Shown here: positions 31,775 to 44,109 of the stretch, piece after piece
How the letters are laid out: each line of letters opens with the position of its first letter
How positions within the stretch are numbered: position 1 is the stretch's first letter
Assembly (NCBI GenBank): GCA_015680685.1
Contig: MNCI01003602.1
Coordinates: 608,105 to 672,104, forward strand
DNA: 64,000 bases
Source: Gnetum montanum
Taxonomy: Eukaryota > Streptophyta > Gnetopsida > Gnetales > Gnetaceae
Direction: 5' to 3'
Translations under genes and position numbers: made by a program
The notes under the pieces: model-generated
Database searches by the model: none
What the model was told of the DNA's origin: nothing
What the model saw: only the letters and a program-made list of their open reading frames with translations

Positions 31775-32560
31775 AAAGATTATGCATTTTAGGCCATTAC
31801 AAGTCATTAATAGTTTAAGGCCATTTCGGGCCAGTCCATCGTAAGCGTAAACGGAAAAAAAAATTGCCAGTTTTTAGGCCATGGTAGGTCACAAATAGTT
31901 TAAGGCCATTTCATGCCAGATCATCATAAGCATAAAAGGGTAAATTACATTTGCCAGTTTTAGGCTGTAGTGGGCCATAAATAGTTTAAGGCCATTTCGG
32001 GCCAGTCCATCGTAAGCATAAATGGAAAGAACAAAATTACCAGTTTTTAGGCCATGGAGGGTCGTAAATAGTTTAAGGCCATTTCAGGCTGGATCATCAT
32101 AAGCATAAAGTGGTAAATTACATTTGCCACTTTTAGGTTGTAGCAGGCCGTAAATAGTTTAAGGCCATTTCGGGCTAGTCCATTGTAAGCATAAATGGAA
32201 AGAAAAAAATTGCTAGTTTTTAGGCCATGGTGGGTTGTAAATAGTTTAAGGTCATTTCGGGCTAGATCATCATAAGCGTAAAGGGGTAAAGTACATTTGC
32301 CAGTTTTAGGCTGTAGCAGGCCATAAATAGTTTAAGGCGATTTCAGGCTAGTCCATTGTAAGCATAAACGGAAAGAAAAAATTGCCAGTTTTTAGGCCAT
32401 GGTGGGCTGTAAATAGTTTAAGGTCATTTCGGGCTAGATCATCATAAGCGTAAAGGGGTAAATTACATTTGCCAGTTTTAGGCTGTAGTGGGCCATAAAT
32501 AGTTTAAGACCATTTCGGGCCAGTCCATCGTAAGTGTGATAAGGATAATGTAAAAAGAAA
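31775..32560. repeat. 86-bp satellite array with a 172-bp alternating unit
   Basis: Nine copies of ATAGTTTAAGGCCATTTCGGG at 31811, 31896, 31982, 32069, 32155, 32242, 32328, 32414 and 32500, so the period is 85-87 bp. Two flavours alternate (AGTCCATCGTAAGC versus AGATCATCATAAGC), giving a 172-bp dimer. It lies in the spacer between protease and antisense gene and contains the GGCC-ATTTCG-GGCC hairpin. No coding content. Confidence 0.85.
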
Positions 32561-32659
32561 GAGTGTAAACTGCGTAATAGTAAACAATGTGTACTAATGT
32601 AATATGTCACGCCAACGTGTTCATTCACTAGCTCTGCAACTGCTTCTTAATTATTTTTT

Positions 32660-33760
32660 TTATTTTTGGAAACACGTAAGGATGAGGAGGTTTATTACTC
32701 CATTTCTCTATGCCACCATCTTCCTCTTGAAAAGGTAGTTTAGCCTAGATCAAGCTATCATCAGCCACTGTTTTGGCCTGTTCAAGTATTGGGACAGGAG
32801 AGTGATCTTTGGGGATTTTGATTTCTAAACCCTATTCCATCTCTACGTTATTAATAGCCTAAGGGATCATCTGATCACCATGGATGATCACTTCCCCTCC
32901 TGCGTAGGGCAAATGGATCTCCTAATGGATGGATGATAAAACTGCCCTTAGTTGAGCCAACTAGGACCTCCCCAAGATTAAGTTGAAACCAGGCATCTCC
33001 TCAACAATGCTAAACACTGTGTTTGTGGGGAATTGATCCCTTACTATGAAGTTAATGCATATTATTCCTTTGACTTGCACTCGTGCCCCATTGAATGACT
33101 TTAAACATGACGTTGTCGTGGGACTGATATGGTTAATCAAGCCCAGTTTATCCATAATGGGGTATGGAATAACATTGGCAGCTGTCCCGTCATCTACGTG
33201 TACTCTCTGGATTCAATATTGGCTGACCCGGATAGTGATGAACATAGGTGCTATTGTGAATTGACCCTTTTGTGGGTCATCTTTAATGGATTCATCATGA
33301 AAAGTTAGTAGGGAAGGCCTAGGTTGTTCAGCAGCGAGGGGAAGCATGATATAGTGGATCGCTTCTTCATCCGCTGGCAGGCTCTTGTCCATAGATATGG
33401 ATGTTAACATGAAAATCGTGGCCTCATGATGCTTTTGTGACATCATCAGCAAGTCATAGAGGCTTAACATTGTATTTTTTATTTCAGAGCCTGCTTAACT
33501 TGCGTAAAAGCATCATGGAGATCATGTCCATGGTCTGGTTGCTTATCACCCTTCTCTTCTTCCATTCATCCCATGAGACAAATCTCTCGGGGAGGGACAG
33601 TTTTTGGTTGAGGGTTGCATTTTCTCGGGTTGGGAGGAGATGGTTGCATTTGTGTAGTGTCATCTTTTTTTGAGGGTGGGGCCAAGGGCATTGATGTGAG
33701 GGGTTTAGGCTTGGGAAACCCTAGCATAAGGCGATCCTTGGCTATATTAACTATCATACG
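32660..33760 (-). pseudogene. Element B aspartic protease region
   Basis: Minus strand. It begins with a Pro-rich lead (33757-33566, ending EICLMG), then HEATIFMLTSISMDKSLPAD (33470-33213), the active-site stretch VHVDDGTAANVIPY (about 33210-33165), MDKLGLINHISPTTTSCLKS (33155 on), ICINFIVRDQFPTNTVFSIV and NLILGRS. The tail reads PHPYVFPKIKKIIKKQLQ near 32700-32650. Stops at about 32960 and elsewhere. Domain order and spacing equal those of A and C. Confidence 0.82.
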
Positions 33761-36386
33761 TCCTTCTCCTTTCCTATTAGGTTATGATTGGGATGTTAAC
33801 TTAGAGGGTTGCCCCTGCATAGCAGGAGCAACTAACGATTTTGGCACCCTGATGACAAAGGGCATCTTAGGTGTGGACGTGGGCTAGGTTGCGGCTTTAC
33901 CGATAGTGGGATGCAGGACAATGGTAGGAGACGGGACCTGGAGAATGAAGGGTTGTTGCTGAACCATGCCCGTCGATGTTGATGAGCTTGTCATCTGAGA
34001 CAGATGAGGAGGTACACGCAACACAAAAGGTTGTTTTGGTTGTGCTTGGCCATCACCTTATGTACCCACTACATTAATAGTGTACCCTGCGTTATTTGTG
34101 TTTAGCGGGTCTTGGTACACATGCATGGATTGATTCTCTGGATGGATTGGACTACTGGTGTCTAAGATCAGTTTACCTTGATCGATCATGCATTGAATAT
34201 CATCTTTCAACACCCAGCAGAAATCCGTGCTGTGATCACACAACTGGTGATAGTCATAGAAACGGTCCAGCCTAAAGTTTTTGGGAACTAGCGGTTCATT
34301 TAGAAAGGCCAAGGAGGGATTCTTAAGCAGCTTGCAATGTCATCTGTGGCATTTCAGACCTTCCTCAGATACCTTCTTATGTTGTATATGGGCAGTTCCC
34401 AGTAATTTATTTAGAAGTTCTAAAGGCCTTATAGGTAGAGCCACGTATTTTGAATGGTCATTACGCTCAAAATTAGGCTCTGGCTATGGAAATGCCTCAG
34501 GGGTGGGTGGAGTTTCCTGGTCGACATTTTTTGAGCTAGTCGTGGGCTCATTAGGTGCCGCAGGTACTTTCTTTGTTATTTTTCTTCTTGGCCCCCTCGG
34601 CAACTACTGCTACGATCATTGTCGTAGTTTTACCTTTGTCTTTACCCTTACTATGGGCATTTTTATAGATCACATATGCTGGGTCTTTGCTAGCCTTTGT
34701 CGTGTCTTGGATGCTCTTAGTCTAAGCAAAGGCTTGGTTGAGGGAGTGGGGAGTGAGGTAATATAGTTTGGACTTAATGAAGTCATTCACTGCCCCCTTG
34801 AAGATAGCTAACAAATGAGCCTCCATGATGGGTTCATGGATTTCATTTAAGGTTGCGCTCCACCGCTGTATAAACTTTTGTATCGGCTCAAGCAGATCTT
34901 GTTTGACTCCCATGAGCTGATCTAGTGTGACTTCTAGTTTTAGGTTGTATTTGAAATGAGTCATCAACTGAGTTAATAGCTCTTCCAAGGTTGAAATGGA
35001 AGAGCGTGGGAGTGCTCGATACCAGTCTAAAGCTTTACCCATTAGGGACATAGAAAAGACATGGATGATGGTGTGTGGCCATTGTTGTAATAACATTGAC
35101 TATGACCTGAAAGTGACTAGATGGGCATTGGGATTGCCTTCCCCATTGTATTTTGTAAAATGGGGGAGTGCCATCCCAGGAGGTAACAACAAAACAGGCA
35201 CAACCAAACTAATAGGATCGTCATGGTAAAAATCCATGACCTGTATTATGTCAGAATCAGTAGCCTTGAGGCATTTAACTTTCTCAGTAAGGGTCTGAAT
35301 AAGCTGGAAGGCTTGATCTAGATCCATAGATGAAGATGTCATTTGTGTAATGGCAGGAGGAGCCACGCTGGGTGGCAGAATAGGGGCAGCAGCTTGGCTG
35401 ATGTGTGATGCTATCAAAATTATCCCTGCAGGCAGTGCCACTTGTGGCATCCACCACTCGGTAGGTGGCACAAATGGGGGGACCACCGTTGATTACACCA
35501 TGGGATACGTTGTTTGTGTGGCTGGGGGGACAGACGATGACCTTGTAGCAGGGTTTAGCACCTGCGGGACTTGGTGTTGATGATGAGGGAGATGGGACAT
35601 CTGCGTAGGATGCACAACGAGGGACATGTTTGGAACCCACCATGCTATAGTGGTGGGTCCTGTCATCTGAGTCAGGATGAATGTAGGCACCGTATGTAAT
35701 TGCAAAGTAGGTATTATGTGTACATACGGTGACATGGGTGCAGGTGTACGATGAGATGGATTAGCTAACTGCGGCTACTGAGGAATGATTTGTGACAGGG
35801 CACCACCCGGGAGGGTAGGCGGAGAGAAAAAATATGGCTGGGAAAAATGTGAGACTCGGTTAGCATTAGATAATGTCAAGGGCATGCTAACCATGAATAA
35901 GGAATTTACACAAGACGTCATGGAGGGAGGGTCCACAACCAAATTAGTGTGACTGCCTCCCTCAGAGTGGGAATCTAGATCATCCTGCCCATCATGGAGC
36001 GCTTCATCATGGAACAACTCCTATTGTCATTCTGTCGATGCTTTGGCCATTAGGATTTGATCTAAAATCCACTATTGTTGGTCTTTCAGGGGTACAATGG
36101 AATTTGGTGAAGGAATAAATTCCTTCCCATTGCAATATATGAGCTCGTATTCTTGTTTCTCTTTGAGTTCTTGTGGATACATGGGCAGATTTGCTGCAAG
36201 TTTAGCACAGAGGAAATTGTAATGTTCCATGCATTGAGCATGTCCCTCAGGCTCCTTATTTTGGAGCTTGAGGGATCAGCGTGGTCGCACTGGACTAGTT
36301 GGTGGCTTGACCACAGGAGGCGTAACTTGCAGAGTCCAAGGATTCTCGAGATTAGTAGTGTCAACAGCAGTGGTTGATGCAACCAT
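33761..36386 (-). pseudogene. Element B gag
   Basis: Start ATG at 36386 (MVASTTAVDTTNLENPWTLQ), with the following text KLQNKEP and LAANLPMYP shared with A. A stop (Arg to TGA) interrupts at about 36277. The Pro/Ser/Thr-rich linker spans about 36017-35290. The core reads VMDFYHDDPISLVVPVL, TKYNGEGNPNAHLVTFRS (35240-35100), then WPHTIIHVFSMSLMGKALDW, STLEELLTQLMTHFKYNLKL, RWSATLNEIHEPIMEAHLLA (35096-34722). The knuckle-like part is FYDYHQLCDHSTDFC followed by LKDDIQCMIDQGKL (34290-34180). Not intact as one frame. Confidence 0.82.
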
Positions 36387-36630
36387 TCTCTACGTGGTTT
36401 GAGAGTAATAAAAATAAGGATAAAGATCAAAAGGGTAAGGATCAAAATGGCATAGGTGAAGTAAGGTGAAAATGGGCTTTCTACCCTGTAGGATTCCAAA
36501 GGAATCATCGAAGCGACCAATCTGTACCACGCAATCTCGTAAACAACCAAGGAGGTATTACATTTACATCAATCGAAAATGGGTACAAACAGCTTATAGG
36601 ACTCCCTATAAAATGCGGATCAGAGGTTCA

Positions 36631-36649
36631 GGACCTCCTTCTAGCATCA
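36631..36649 (-). other. Primer-binding site of element B
   Basis: Minus strand TTGATGCTAGAAGGAGGTCC, 6 bases inside the LTR; three changes from the D site. Confidence 0.65.
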
Positions 36650-36655
36650 AAAAAC

Positions 36656-37870
36656 TATAATGATAGAAAACATCAGTTTTTGGAAATACCGAATGAAGTT
36701 CCATTTACACAGTTCCAACCTCGGATCTGTGCAAGGGTGGTGCTAGAGAAAACGAATCCAAGGTGCCCTGAATAGTCTTGTCGATCAGAAAGGGACTTAC
36801 TTAATCAGTAAATTTTGTAATAACCAGATTACAAGATGACAATTTCGATGAGGAGATATGATATCAATAATCTGAAAGGCAACAAGAACGGTATAAATGA
36901 TTTGAAACAATTGCAGAATCTATATAGATAGGATGCGATAAATTTGATTTAGAGGATATGCAATCCCGAGATCTGGGGTTTATCTTATAAACAAATATGT
37001 TTGATATAATGATTGTAGGCAGAATTTGGTTTATATGAAGCACATGCCAAGAATAGGAAAGCTATTCAAAGATGAAATAAGTAAAGGCTGATCTACCTTG
37101 TTCTAGCCAATCTAGGTGCAAGGAAGTCAGACCTGAAGTATAATGTCTGCTAACTAGAGGTTCTTGATCAAAAACTCTTGTTGGTCATCTTCCGCAGTCT
37201 TTTGATTGCTGATCCTCTCTTGTTCTCTTGCCAATCTTTGCTAAAAATTGTCAACGATTTCCAATGAAAGAAAGTTTCTCATGGAGAAAATTTTTGCCAA
37301 CCCTTTGATCATTGTCAATTGGAGTATTTATAAGGTTAGGGTTAGGAGAAAAACACAGTTAAGATGACGCTTGTCCTAAACCTACAAAATGCCATTGACT
37401 TGGTGCTTTTTTGTTTGAAGCTTGTGGCGTCACATTGTTTTACGCTCTAGAGCGTAGTGTGTCATAATCTACCCTTGCTGGAGCTTTGGTAATAAACTAT
37501 CCTACGGTTATGCTATAATACACTAGAGAGCATATTGTGGCATAAGAACCACCAATGCCTGAACATTGCTATCTCCTTTGTTGTAATTAAATCGATTATT
37601 TGCCTACATTATGCTGCGTTATGCTACATTACGTTGCATAGCGTAACTCAACGTAACATAGCGAACCTGAAAAATTGAAGTGTTATCACTGTGCATCCCT
37701 TGTTTCTGTTCAATCTTTCTAGAGTCTATTACACTGTGCTGTGTAATGTAGTGTAATAGGCCTTTAGCCGAAAAAGAAAACTTGCTGAGATGTGTGACAT
37801 GTTGCAGATCCTTGCCTGAGCCTCGAGATTTTGCTGAACCATTGAGGTCTCAAAATTTCATGGTGTTTCA
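36656..37870 (-). repeat. Element B 5' LTR (1215 bp)
   Basis: Plus-strand start TATAATGATA and end GTGTTTCA. Similar to the A LTRs throughout (GTTCCAACC, AAGGTGCCCTGAATAGTC, GTTAGGGTTAGGAGAAAAAC) but clearly diverged. Contains the perfect 16-base palindrome TACGCTCTAGAGCGTA at 37441-37456. Confidence 0.85.
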
Positions 37871-38700
37871 CATACTGGTGGGCAATGATTTTAACTCTAG
37901 GGGCTCTTTCTTAAATTTATCAAGGATTTATAACTTCCCCTAGTTGATATTTTCAATGTTAAGACTTGAAAGTTGACGATGGACTTGTTCTAATGTGTCT
38001 ATGCTATCGATGTAAGTGCAAGTCAAATTCTTAGTTGGTTCTATGCATATAGTTAAGTTACTCTCTTGGTTAGTTGCTAGCCACTGGGTGCCTTCTTGTC
38101 TTGTGTTTGCCGCATACAAACATCTTTGTATGTTAGTTACTTGTACACAGTGGTTGCATGCAGACAATGTTAAACATTGTACAAACTAGGAATTTTGCAT
38201 GCAACTACACCCTATGTCACTGTATACGATGCATATAAATTTCTTCTTCTCGATCTTTCTAAATGTATTTTCCTTTGATATCTCTAGGAAAAGATCATGT
38301 ATTCCTAGGTGTGCATCAATTGTGCTTAGCCATGATCTTTCCATTATGATTGGGAAGTTCCCCTTATAGTTATTGACTTGAACCACTAAGAAGTCGGCTA
38401 GATATGACCATCAACAAACAGTGATAATAATGTCCTTCACTAGTCACATGGATAGTGATGTATTGGAGAGATTGGCTACTACACGTATTATCCATATGGG
38501 TCGAGTTAACGGTAATGGTACTATTGACGTGGTGGTGGAATTCTCCATAATTATGGGTGCTACCATTGTTGATATTGCTCATTTGGTTGTGGTGGAGTGC
38601 CACTTGGATAATACATCAAGGGTTGGTGGAACTACCTCAGGTTACCTTGGGGATAAGGTAACCTTTGGAGTGTTTGCCTTCTGTTTAATCATGGGTTGAG
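37871..38700 (-). pseudogene. Element E protease region
   Basis: Minus frame 38386-38186: VQVNNYKGNFPIIMERSWLS, then TIDAHLGIHDLFLEISKENTF. This resembles the C-terminal part of plant retropepsins (xxxPIILGRPWLATxDAxIG). Downstream text 38167-37940 continues the polyprotein without a recognised domain. The active-site segment upstream is broken by stops. Confidence 0.55.
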
Positions 38701-40596
38701 TGCATACACCCCAAACTCCTATAGATGTGAGATTATAGGGTAACATCCCTTAGGATGGTCATATTGTCATATCTCACATCCATCATCATTTTATATATCT
38801 AAATCTACAACCTCTTTGATGATGGCAACTTTGCCCTTACCTTTGTTATGTGCATATTCAACTTCTCTCTTTTTTCTCCTTTCTCAATCACTACCTTCCT
38901 CTCTAGACTCTTGTACTATTTTGAGCACTATTTGAAATCTATTATCTAGGGAGTCCCACATTTGGTCCACCTTTTTCAATACTTTCGATGCAGGTTTTTG
39001 AATGGGCAAGGTTTTCCTATTCACCATCTTTTCAAGTGGTGACTCTTCTTCATCCTTACAAAATCTAACTCCCTTCTTTCAAAGAGAAGGATCTCTGTTA
39101 TATTCCTCTGCACTCTCTCTTTTCCTTAACTCACCTTCCTCTTTAGAAACTTGCTCCAAAAAGCTTTGTACTAGATGGGCCCTAAGCTCAGATAGCCTTC
39201 CTTGGGCATAAGTCCCAAGGGTTCTTCACATTTCATGCCTAAGCCCATCTACAAGATGGTGTAGTTGTTCCCTTTGTGAGTAACCATGGCCTGGGCAACA
39301 ATGAAATAGTGCATAATATCAACCCATGGAAACATCCAAGGGTTCATCTCCTCCTTGTTTCCATCTTTGGATTTTCTTTCATAGGTTGGACACTTGGGAG
39401 TATGTTTGATACTTATCATTGAACAATTCTAACATGGTACTCCATCGGTGAATGGATTCCGGTTCTAAGGGCCAGTACCAGCTTTCTGCTTCCTTGATCA
39501 GTGTCCATGGAAATAACTTTGAGTTATTTCCACTCATTTTGTATGTTTTGCAAGGCATATGCGTCGTTAAATTCTTGCAAATGATTTTGAGGATCAGCGT
39601 TGTATCCCCCTTCAAATTGTGGGATATTGTTCATGTCCAATCTTTTGATCCTACTATCTTTTTGGTGCCTTGTTGGGATTCTAACAACCTCAGTTATCTC
39701 TAGCATACTTTGGGTAGTGAGTAGGGGTTCATCGTGATCATACTGTCTATGGTGTCTATAATGACTATGTTGTTCCCTACTCTCCCTCCTCTCATGATGA
39801 GTTTCTCTAGAATGCCCTTGTCCCCTTTCTTGGATACTTTGCCTATGATTCTTTTTTTTCTTACCATTATTCCTATGGTATTTTTCCTTATGAATACATC
39901 TAGAACTTGAAGGAGAGGGTGAAGGAGATGATGAAGGTGAAGAAGAAGGAGGACTATCACCATGATGGTACCTACTTCCTTCTCTTTGATGGTTGTGGCC
40001 TTGACCATAGTTACAACCGAAATGCCCATCTTTGTCATGTGTTTGTGTTTCTTTTTCAGACCCTTTCTGTCTATCGGTACTAGAATCTAGGTTATGGATA
40101 GTTGAGTGAAGATTCTAATACACAACCCTTTGACCAAAGTCAATGGAAAGAACATCATTGTGTGGGAGACCTCTTGAGGTAGGTTCACCACCCTCATTTT
40201 CACTTATGACATGTGGGACATTCTGAGACAACTTCCCCTTCATAGATTCATGACATCTTTCTTATTGTAGATCCCTTTGATGTTGTGCCTCTGTGGGTCA
40301 ATACTCTCTCAAGTCATGATGATGCACAATGTACTCTACCTGTAAGTGCTGCATACCAATTCATGTGAGATCACGAAGGAGCATGCCCAAGACTGAGAGA
40401 TCAGGAGGTAACACTATGTTACCTTCTAAATCATGCTAACAAAATTGTTCATCTTTGTGGAGGATAAAGGTAAAGTTTGGTATATACTCATCAGGATGAA
40501 CATATACATTGGCAGGTTATCATATTTACTATGCCTTTGATTGTTCCCTATATCGAACCTAGGCAGTGAAACACTCTCGTAAGAAGAAAGAGACAT
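38701..40596 (-). pseudogene. Element E gag
   Basis: Start ATG at 40596 (MSLSSYESVSLPRFD). The central part has a His/Ser/Arg-rich, low-complexity stretch (40038-39700). Then IKRLDMNNIPQFEGGYNADP, QNHLQEFNDAYALQNIQNEW (39650-39524) and the Retrotrans_gag core EAESWYWPLEPESIHRWSTM, LELFNDKYQTYSQVSNL (39480-39379). The remainder to 38700 is frame-broken but alignable to element F (42150-43000). No intact protein. Confidence 0.65.
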
Positions 40597-40715
40597 AATT
40601 GTCTATTCAGTGTGCAATAATTTTTATTTCACTAATTGTAAGAGAATCAATCATAAGGGTTCATTCCAATGATGTGAAGATTTCCTAAGTTCTAGTTAGC
40701 ACATAACCAAGAAAG
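40597..40715 (-). other. Element E leader
   Basis: Short leader between gag start and PBS, no repeats or genes seen. Confidence 0.4.
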
Positions 40716-40734
40716 TCCCCAGAAACAGCACCTA

Positions 40735-41610
40735 TGATGAGTGGCGAGGTATCCCTATGCTCAACCATATGAATACAAGTGTACATGCATGATCTGGTCA
40801 AATTCCAAGGACTATGTGCTTATTCCCCTTTAGAGAAATTGGATGGGTTAGTCAATCATTGTCTTCCCAAGTTTACTTGTATAGCGAGATTATATGATTA
40901 AGTAAACTTGAGGTATATGATTTTTATATATTTTTATGTTTTATGTCCTGGTGCTACAAAGAGAGAAGTGAACTAATTAAGTAACCAATTTAATTTAACT
41001 AATTGACTATGCTCTAACTAGTCCTAACACCAGCATCTGTTTCCACTTGCTATACACATCTTGAGCCAGTGCAACACTATTACCAAATGCTAACCATTGC
41101 TAGGTTACGAAGTGTTCCACGCATGCTTGAAGTGGTTGTACTGAGTGAGCTTACTTGGGGGAGTTAACAAGGAGAGAGAGAGAACATTAATTAACTAAGG
41201 AAAGCATTAAATAACTATAAATAACATTAAATAAGTGATTCTGAATATTGCAAGGTTTATCACAAAGTTTGTTTTTATTTTTGGCCACAAGGTGTGCTCA
41301 GTTACACAATGCTCGAATAAAGATTCGTTCGCTTTATGAATCCTACTGCGGGCACTCAAAAATAATTCTAACTCTAAGAAGGAAAAAAGGTAAGATTTTG
41401 GGTAAGGAACTAAGGCTAATTTACCAGCTATTTCCAAACCAAGTGCACCCACCTCTTATTTATAGGTGATAAGATAGGCCTTGATATTGGATGTCCAATA
41501 TTGCTTAGGATGCTTTGATATCGCGTACCTGAGATCGTGGATGCGATATCGTGGTTCCAATATCATGGCTCATTGAATAGTTATAAGTTAACAGCCCTTG
41601 TAACATTGCA
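40735..41610 (-). repeat. Element E 5' LTR (876 bp)
   Basis: Plus-strand start TGATGAGTGG, end TAACATTGCA. It aligns to the element F LTR, which is 877 bp and starts TGATGAGTAA. The PBS next to it (40716-40734) reads TAGGTGCTGTTTCTGGGGA on the minus strand, a degenerate relative of the F site. Confidence 0.7.
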
Positions 41611-43949
41611 TTGTTATGGTTGAGCTAGTAGTTCACCCTACATGTGGAGTAGGTGCTAGTTGTGCAGGTGGAGGAGGAGCATGTGCAAGGATAGGAGAAG
41701 GATAAGGATAAGAGGTGGTATTCCTTCTTTCATGTAGAGAATGAGGTCAATAATAGTTAGAAGGGTGGTAGTGAGGCTAGAAAGTAGAGATGTGACTAGA
41801 GGAGTCATGTGGAGATAACGGTTGCTAAATGTAGTAACCATATGGATTAGGCTACTAGTAAGGGCATTGTTTCCTTGGTGGTGCTAGCACCCATAATTGT
41901 GGTTGCTACCATTTTTGATACTAATCATATCATTGAACTGGAGCTCCACTTGGATAATATTGTTGTTGTTGATGGAACTATCTAAAATTACCTTGAGGAT
42001 AAGGTAATCTTCTAGATGTTTTTCTCTATGTAAGTCATGGATCTAAGGCATACATCCTAGACTCTTGTAAGTGTGATACCATAGGGCAACATCCCTTAGG
42101 ATGTTTATAATGATAGAAGTCACATACACAATCATCATCTAATTTTGTTTCCACAACCTCTTCTACTACAAAAATCTTTCCCTTACCTTTGTGATAAGCA
42201 TGTTCAACTTTCTTGTGCCTCTTGTGCTCATGATTACTATCTTGTTCTTTAGACTATTCAAAAATTTTTAGGATAGCTTGAAATTTGCTATTCATGGAGT
42301 CCCATAACTAATCAACCTTGGCCATAATTTTAGACTAAATTTTTTGGAGTGGCAAGGTTTTCTTATGCATCCATTCATCAAGTATGGACTTGTCCTCACT
42401 ATCATAGAATTGAACCTTCCTCTTGCGAATGGAAGGATCACGATTGTACTCTTTTGCACTTTCTCTTCTTCTTAATTCATGCTCCTCTTTAGCTACCCAC
42501 TTGATTAATTGTTGTATTTGATGGGCACCTAGTTCTGATAGTCCCCCCTAGGCATAGACACAAGGGGTTCTCCTTGTTTCTAATTGAAGCTTGTCTACTA
42601 TGTGGCAAAGTTGATTTAGTTGAGAATAATCATGGATAGGACATTTGTGCATCAAGGAATAATATTGGCCAATGGTGGTGTCCAAGGATTCATGTGTTTC
42701 TTGTTTCCATCCTTGGATTTTCCTTCTTAAGCTAGACACTCTAGAGTATGTTTGATACTTATCATTGAACAACTCAAGCATAGTACTCCATCATGTGATA
42801 GATTCTGAATCTAAGGACCAGTACCGGTTCTTTACTTCTTTGATGAGTTTCCTGAGGAAACAACTTAAGTTTTTGCTACTCATTTTTTATGTTTTTCAAG
42901 GAACATGCATCTTGGAAAGCTTGGAGATGATTCTGAAAATTAGAGTTATATCCTCCTTCAAATTTAGGAATATTTTTTATGTCTAACCTTTTGATCCAAC
43001 TATCCTTCAAATGCCTTGTTAGAATTCATACTACCTTTGTGATATCAAGAATACTTCAAGTAGCAAGTAGAGGCTCATTAAGACCTTGATCATGGTGCCT
43101 ACGATGTCCTTGACTACCCCTCTATTCATGGTGATGTTCCTATCTTGAATGTTTACATCCTTGATCTTGCCTTTCTCAATGGTCCCTTTGATCATATTGG
43201 TCATTTTGGTCTCGTCAATTATTTTGGTTACCTCCATCATGGTCTCACCTTATACAATCATAATTAGAGCCAAAAGAAGAAGAAGATGGTAATGAAGAGA
43301 AAGAGGAAGGAGAACCAACACCATCATGGTTCCTGCTTCCACCTCCACGGTGATTGTGATCATGTTCATGATCTTGCTTTTTGTTTGCATTTCCATCTTA
43401 ACTTACCCCTTCAGATCATTCTTTGTCATTGGATTCATTTTTAGCATAACTAGAATTTTAAATTGTGGACCATAAGTTTTGGTTTTGACCTGCTTCACCA
43501 AAGTCAAAGAGAGGAATTTCATTGAATGAAAAACTCCCAGTGAAGGGTTTTCCACTAGCTTGTTGGTACAATAAGAATGGAGAATCATTAAATCTTTTTC
43601 CCTTTAAAGATTCATAACACTATTTTAGCTATCGATCTTGTAGATGTTATTCCTCAATAGGATGATAAACCTTGGTATCAATATCTTGCATAACATACTC
43701 AACATGACATTCCAAAAGATCATATCATATAAGCATTTTTTGGAGCATTGTAGGAATAGATTGTTTAGGTAGCAACATAATGTTGCCCTCCATGTCACAC
43801 CATTATAGCTATTCATTCTAGTATAAGATGAAGGTGAAGTTTGGTACATACTCATCAGGATGGGCATATACTATTTGATACTATTGAGGCACTAGCTGAT
43901 AAGCTTTATCAGACTTGGGCAGAGAATTGCTCCTATGAGAAGAAGACAT
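41611..43949 (-). pseudogene. Element F gag
   Basis: Start ATG at 43949 (MSSSHRSNSLPKSDKAYQ). The sequence continues with WRATLCCYLNNLFLQ-like text, a KPFTGSFSFNEIPLFDFGEA-type segment near 43520 and a charged low-complexity stretch (43260-43030). The core follows: STMLELFNDKYQTYSRVSSL, RRKIQGWKQETHESLDTTIG, QYYSLMHKCPIHDYSQLNQL (42790-42600). The core pattern (RRxI, ExL, CPxH, LxxxVDKL) fits Retrotrans_gag. Beyond 42550 the frame decays; 42150-41611 aligns with the E protein near 38700-38900. No intact protein. Confidence 0.65.
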
Positions 43950-44090
43950 TTTTGGTTAGAAAAATAAAAGTCACAGTGTTCTTCTAAATATTATTATAGT
44001 AATATTAAGATGTGATGTGACTCTAAGGTTTATTCTAATGATTTAAATAATTTCACTAGGTCCTAGATAGTGCACAAAATAACCAAAAAG

Positions 44091-44109
44091 GCCCCAACAA
44101 TGGTGCCAA
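44091..44109 (-). other. Primer-binding site of element F
   Basis: Minus strand TTGGCACCATTGTTGGGGC directly next to the LTR. It resembles the TTGGCGCCGTTGCCGGGG site known from Athila-type elements, with C to T changes. Confidence 0.65.

Larger units (their letters stand above)
30953..37870 (-). mobile_element. Element B: Tat/Ogre-like element, right part
   Basis: Holds, from right to left, 5' LTR, PBS, gag, protease, an 86-bp satellite and the 3' end of the antisense gene. Its middle continues at 12745-10073 beyond element A. Its RT, integrase and 3' LTR would lie left of element D, outside the window. B is inserted in element E: its LTR end at 37870 abuts E protease sequence. Confidence 0.8.
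37871..41610 (-). mobile_element. Element E: Athila-like Ty3/gypsy element, 5' part
   Basis: Minus-strand element with 5' LTR 40735-41610, PBS 40716-40734, gag from 40596 and protease text at 38386-38186. It is interrupted at 37871 by the element B LTR; the rest should be left of B, outside the window. It is unrelated in sequence to the A-D family and lacks the antisense gene in the part seen. Its PBS type and gag resemble Athila elements, which is a tentative assignment. Confidence 0.65.

Noticed and set aside
31775-32560. Possible CRISPR-like array of direct repeats
   Set aside because: Units are tandem satellites whose between-core sequence also repeats, with no unique spacers, in a eukaryotic retrotransposon.
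34281-34766. 161-residue plus-strand frame
   Set aside because: Complement of element B gag; its residues mirror the gag frame and no other copy keeps it open.
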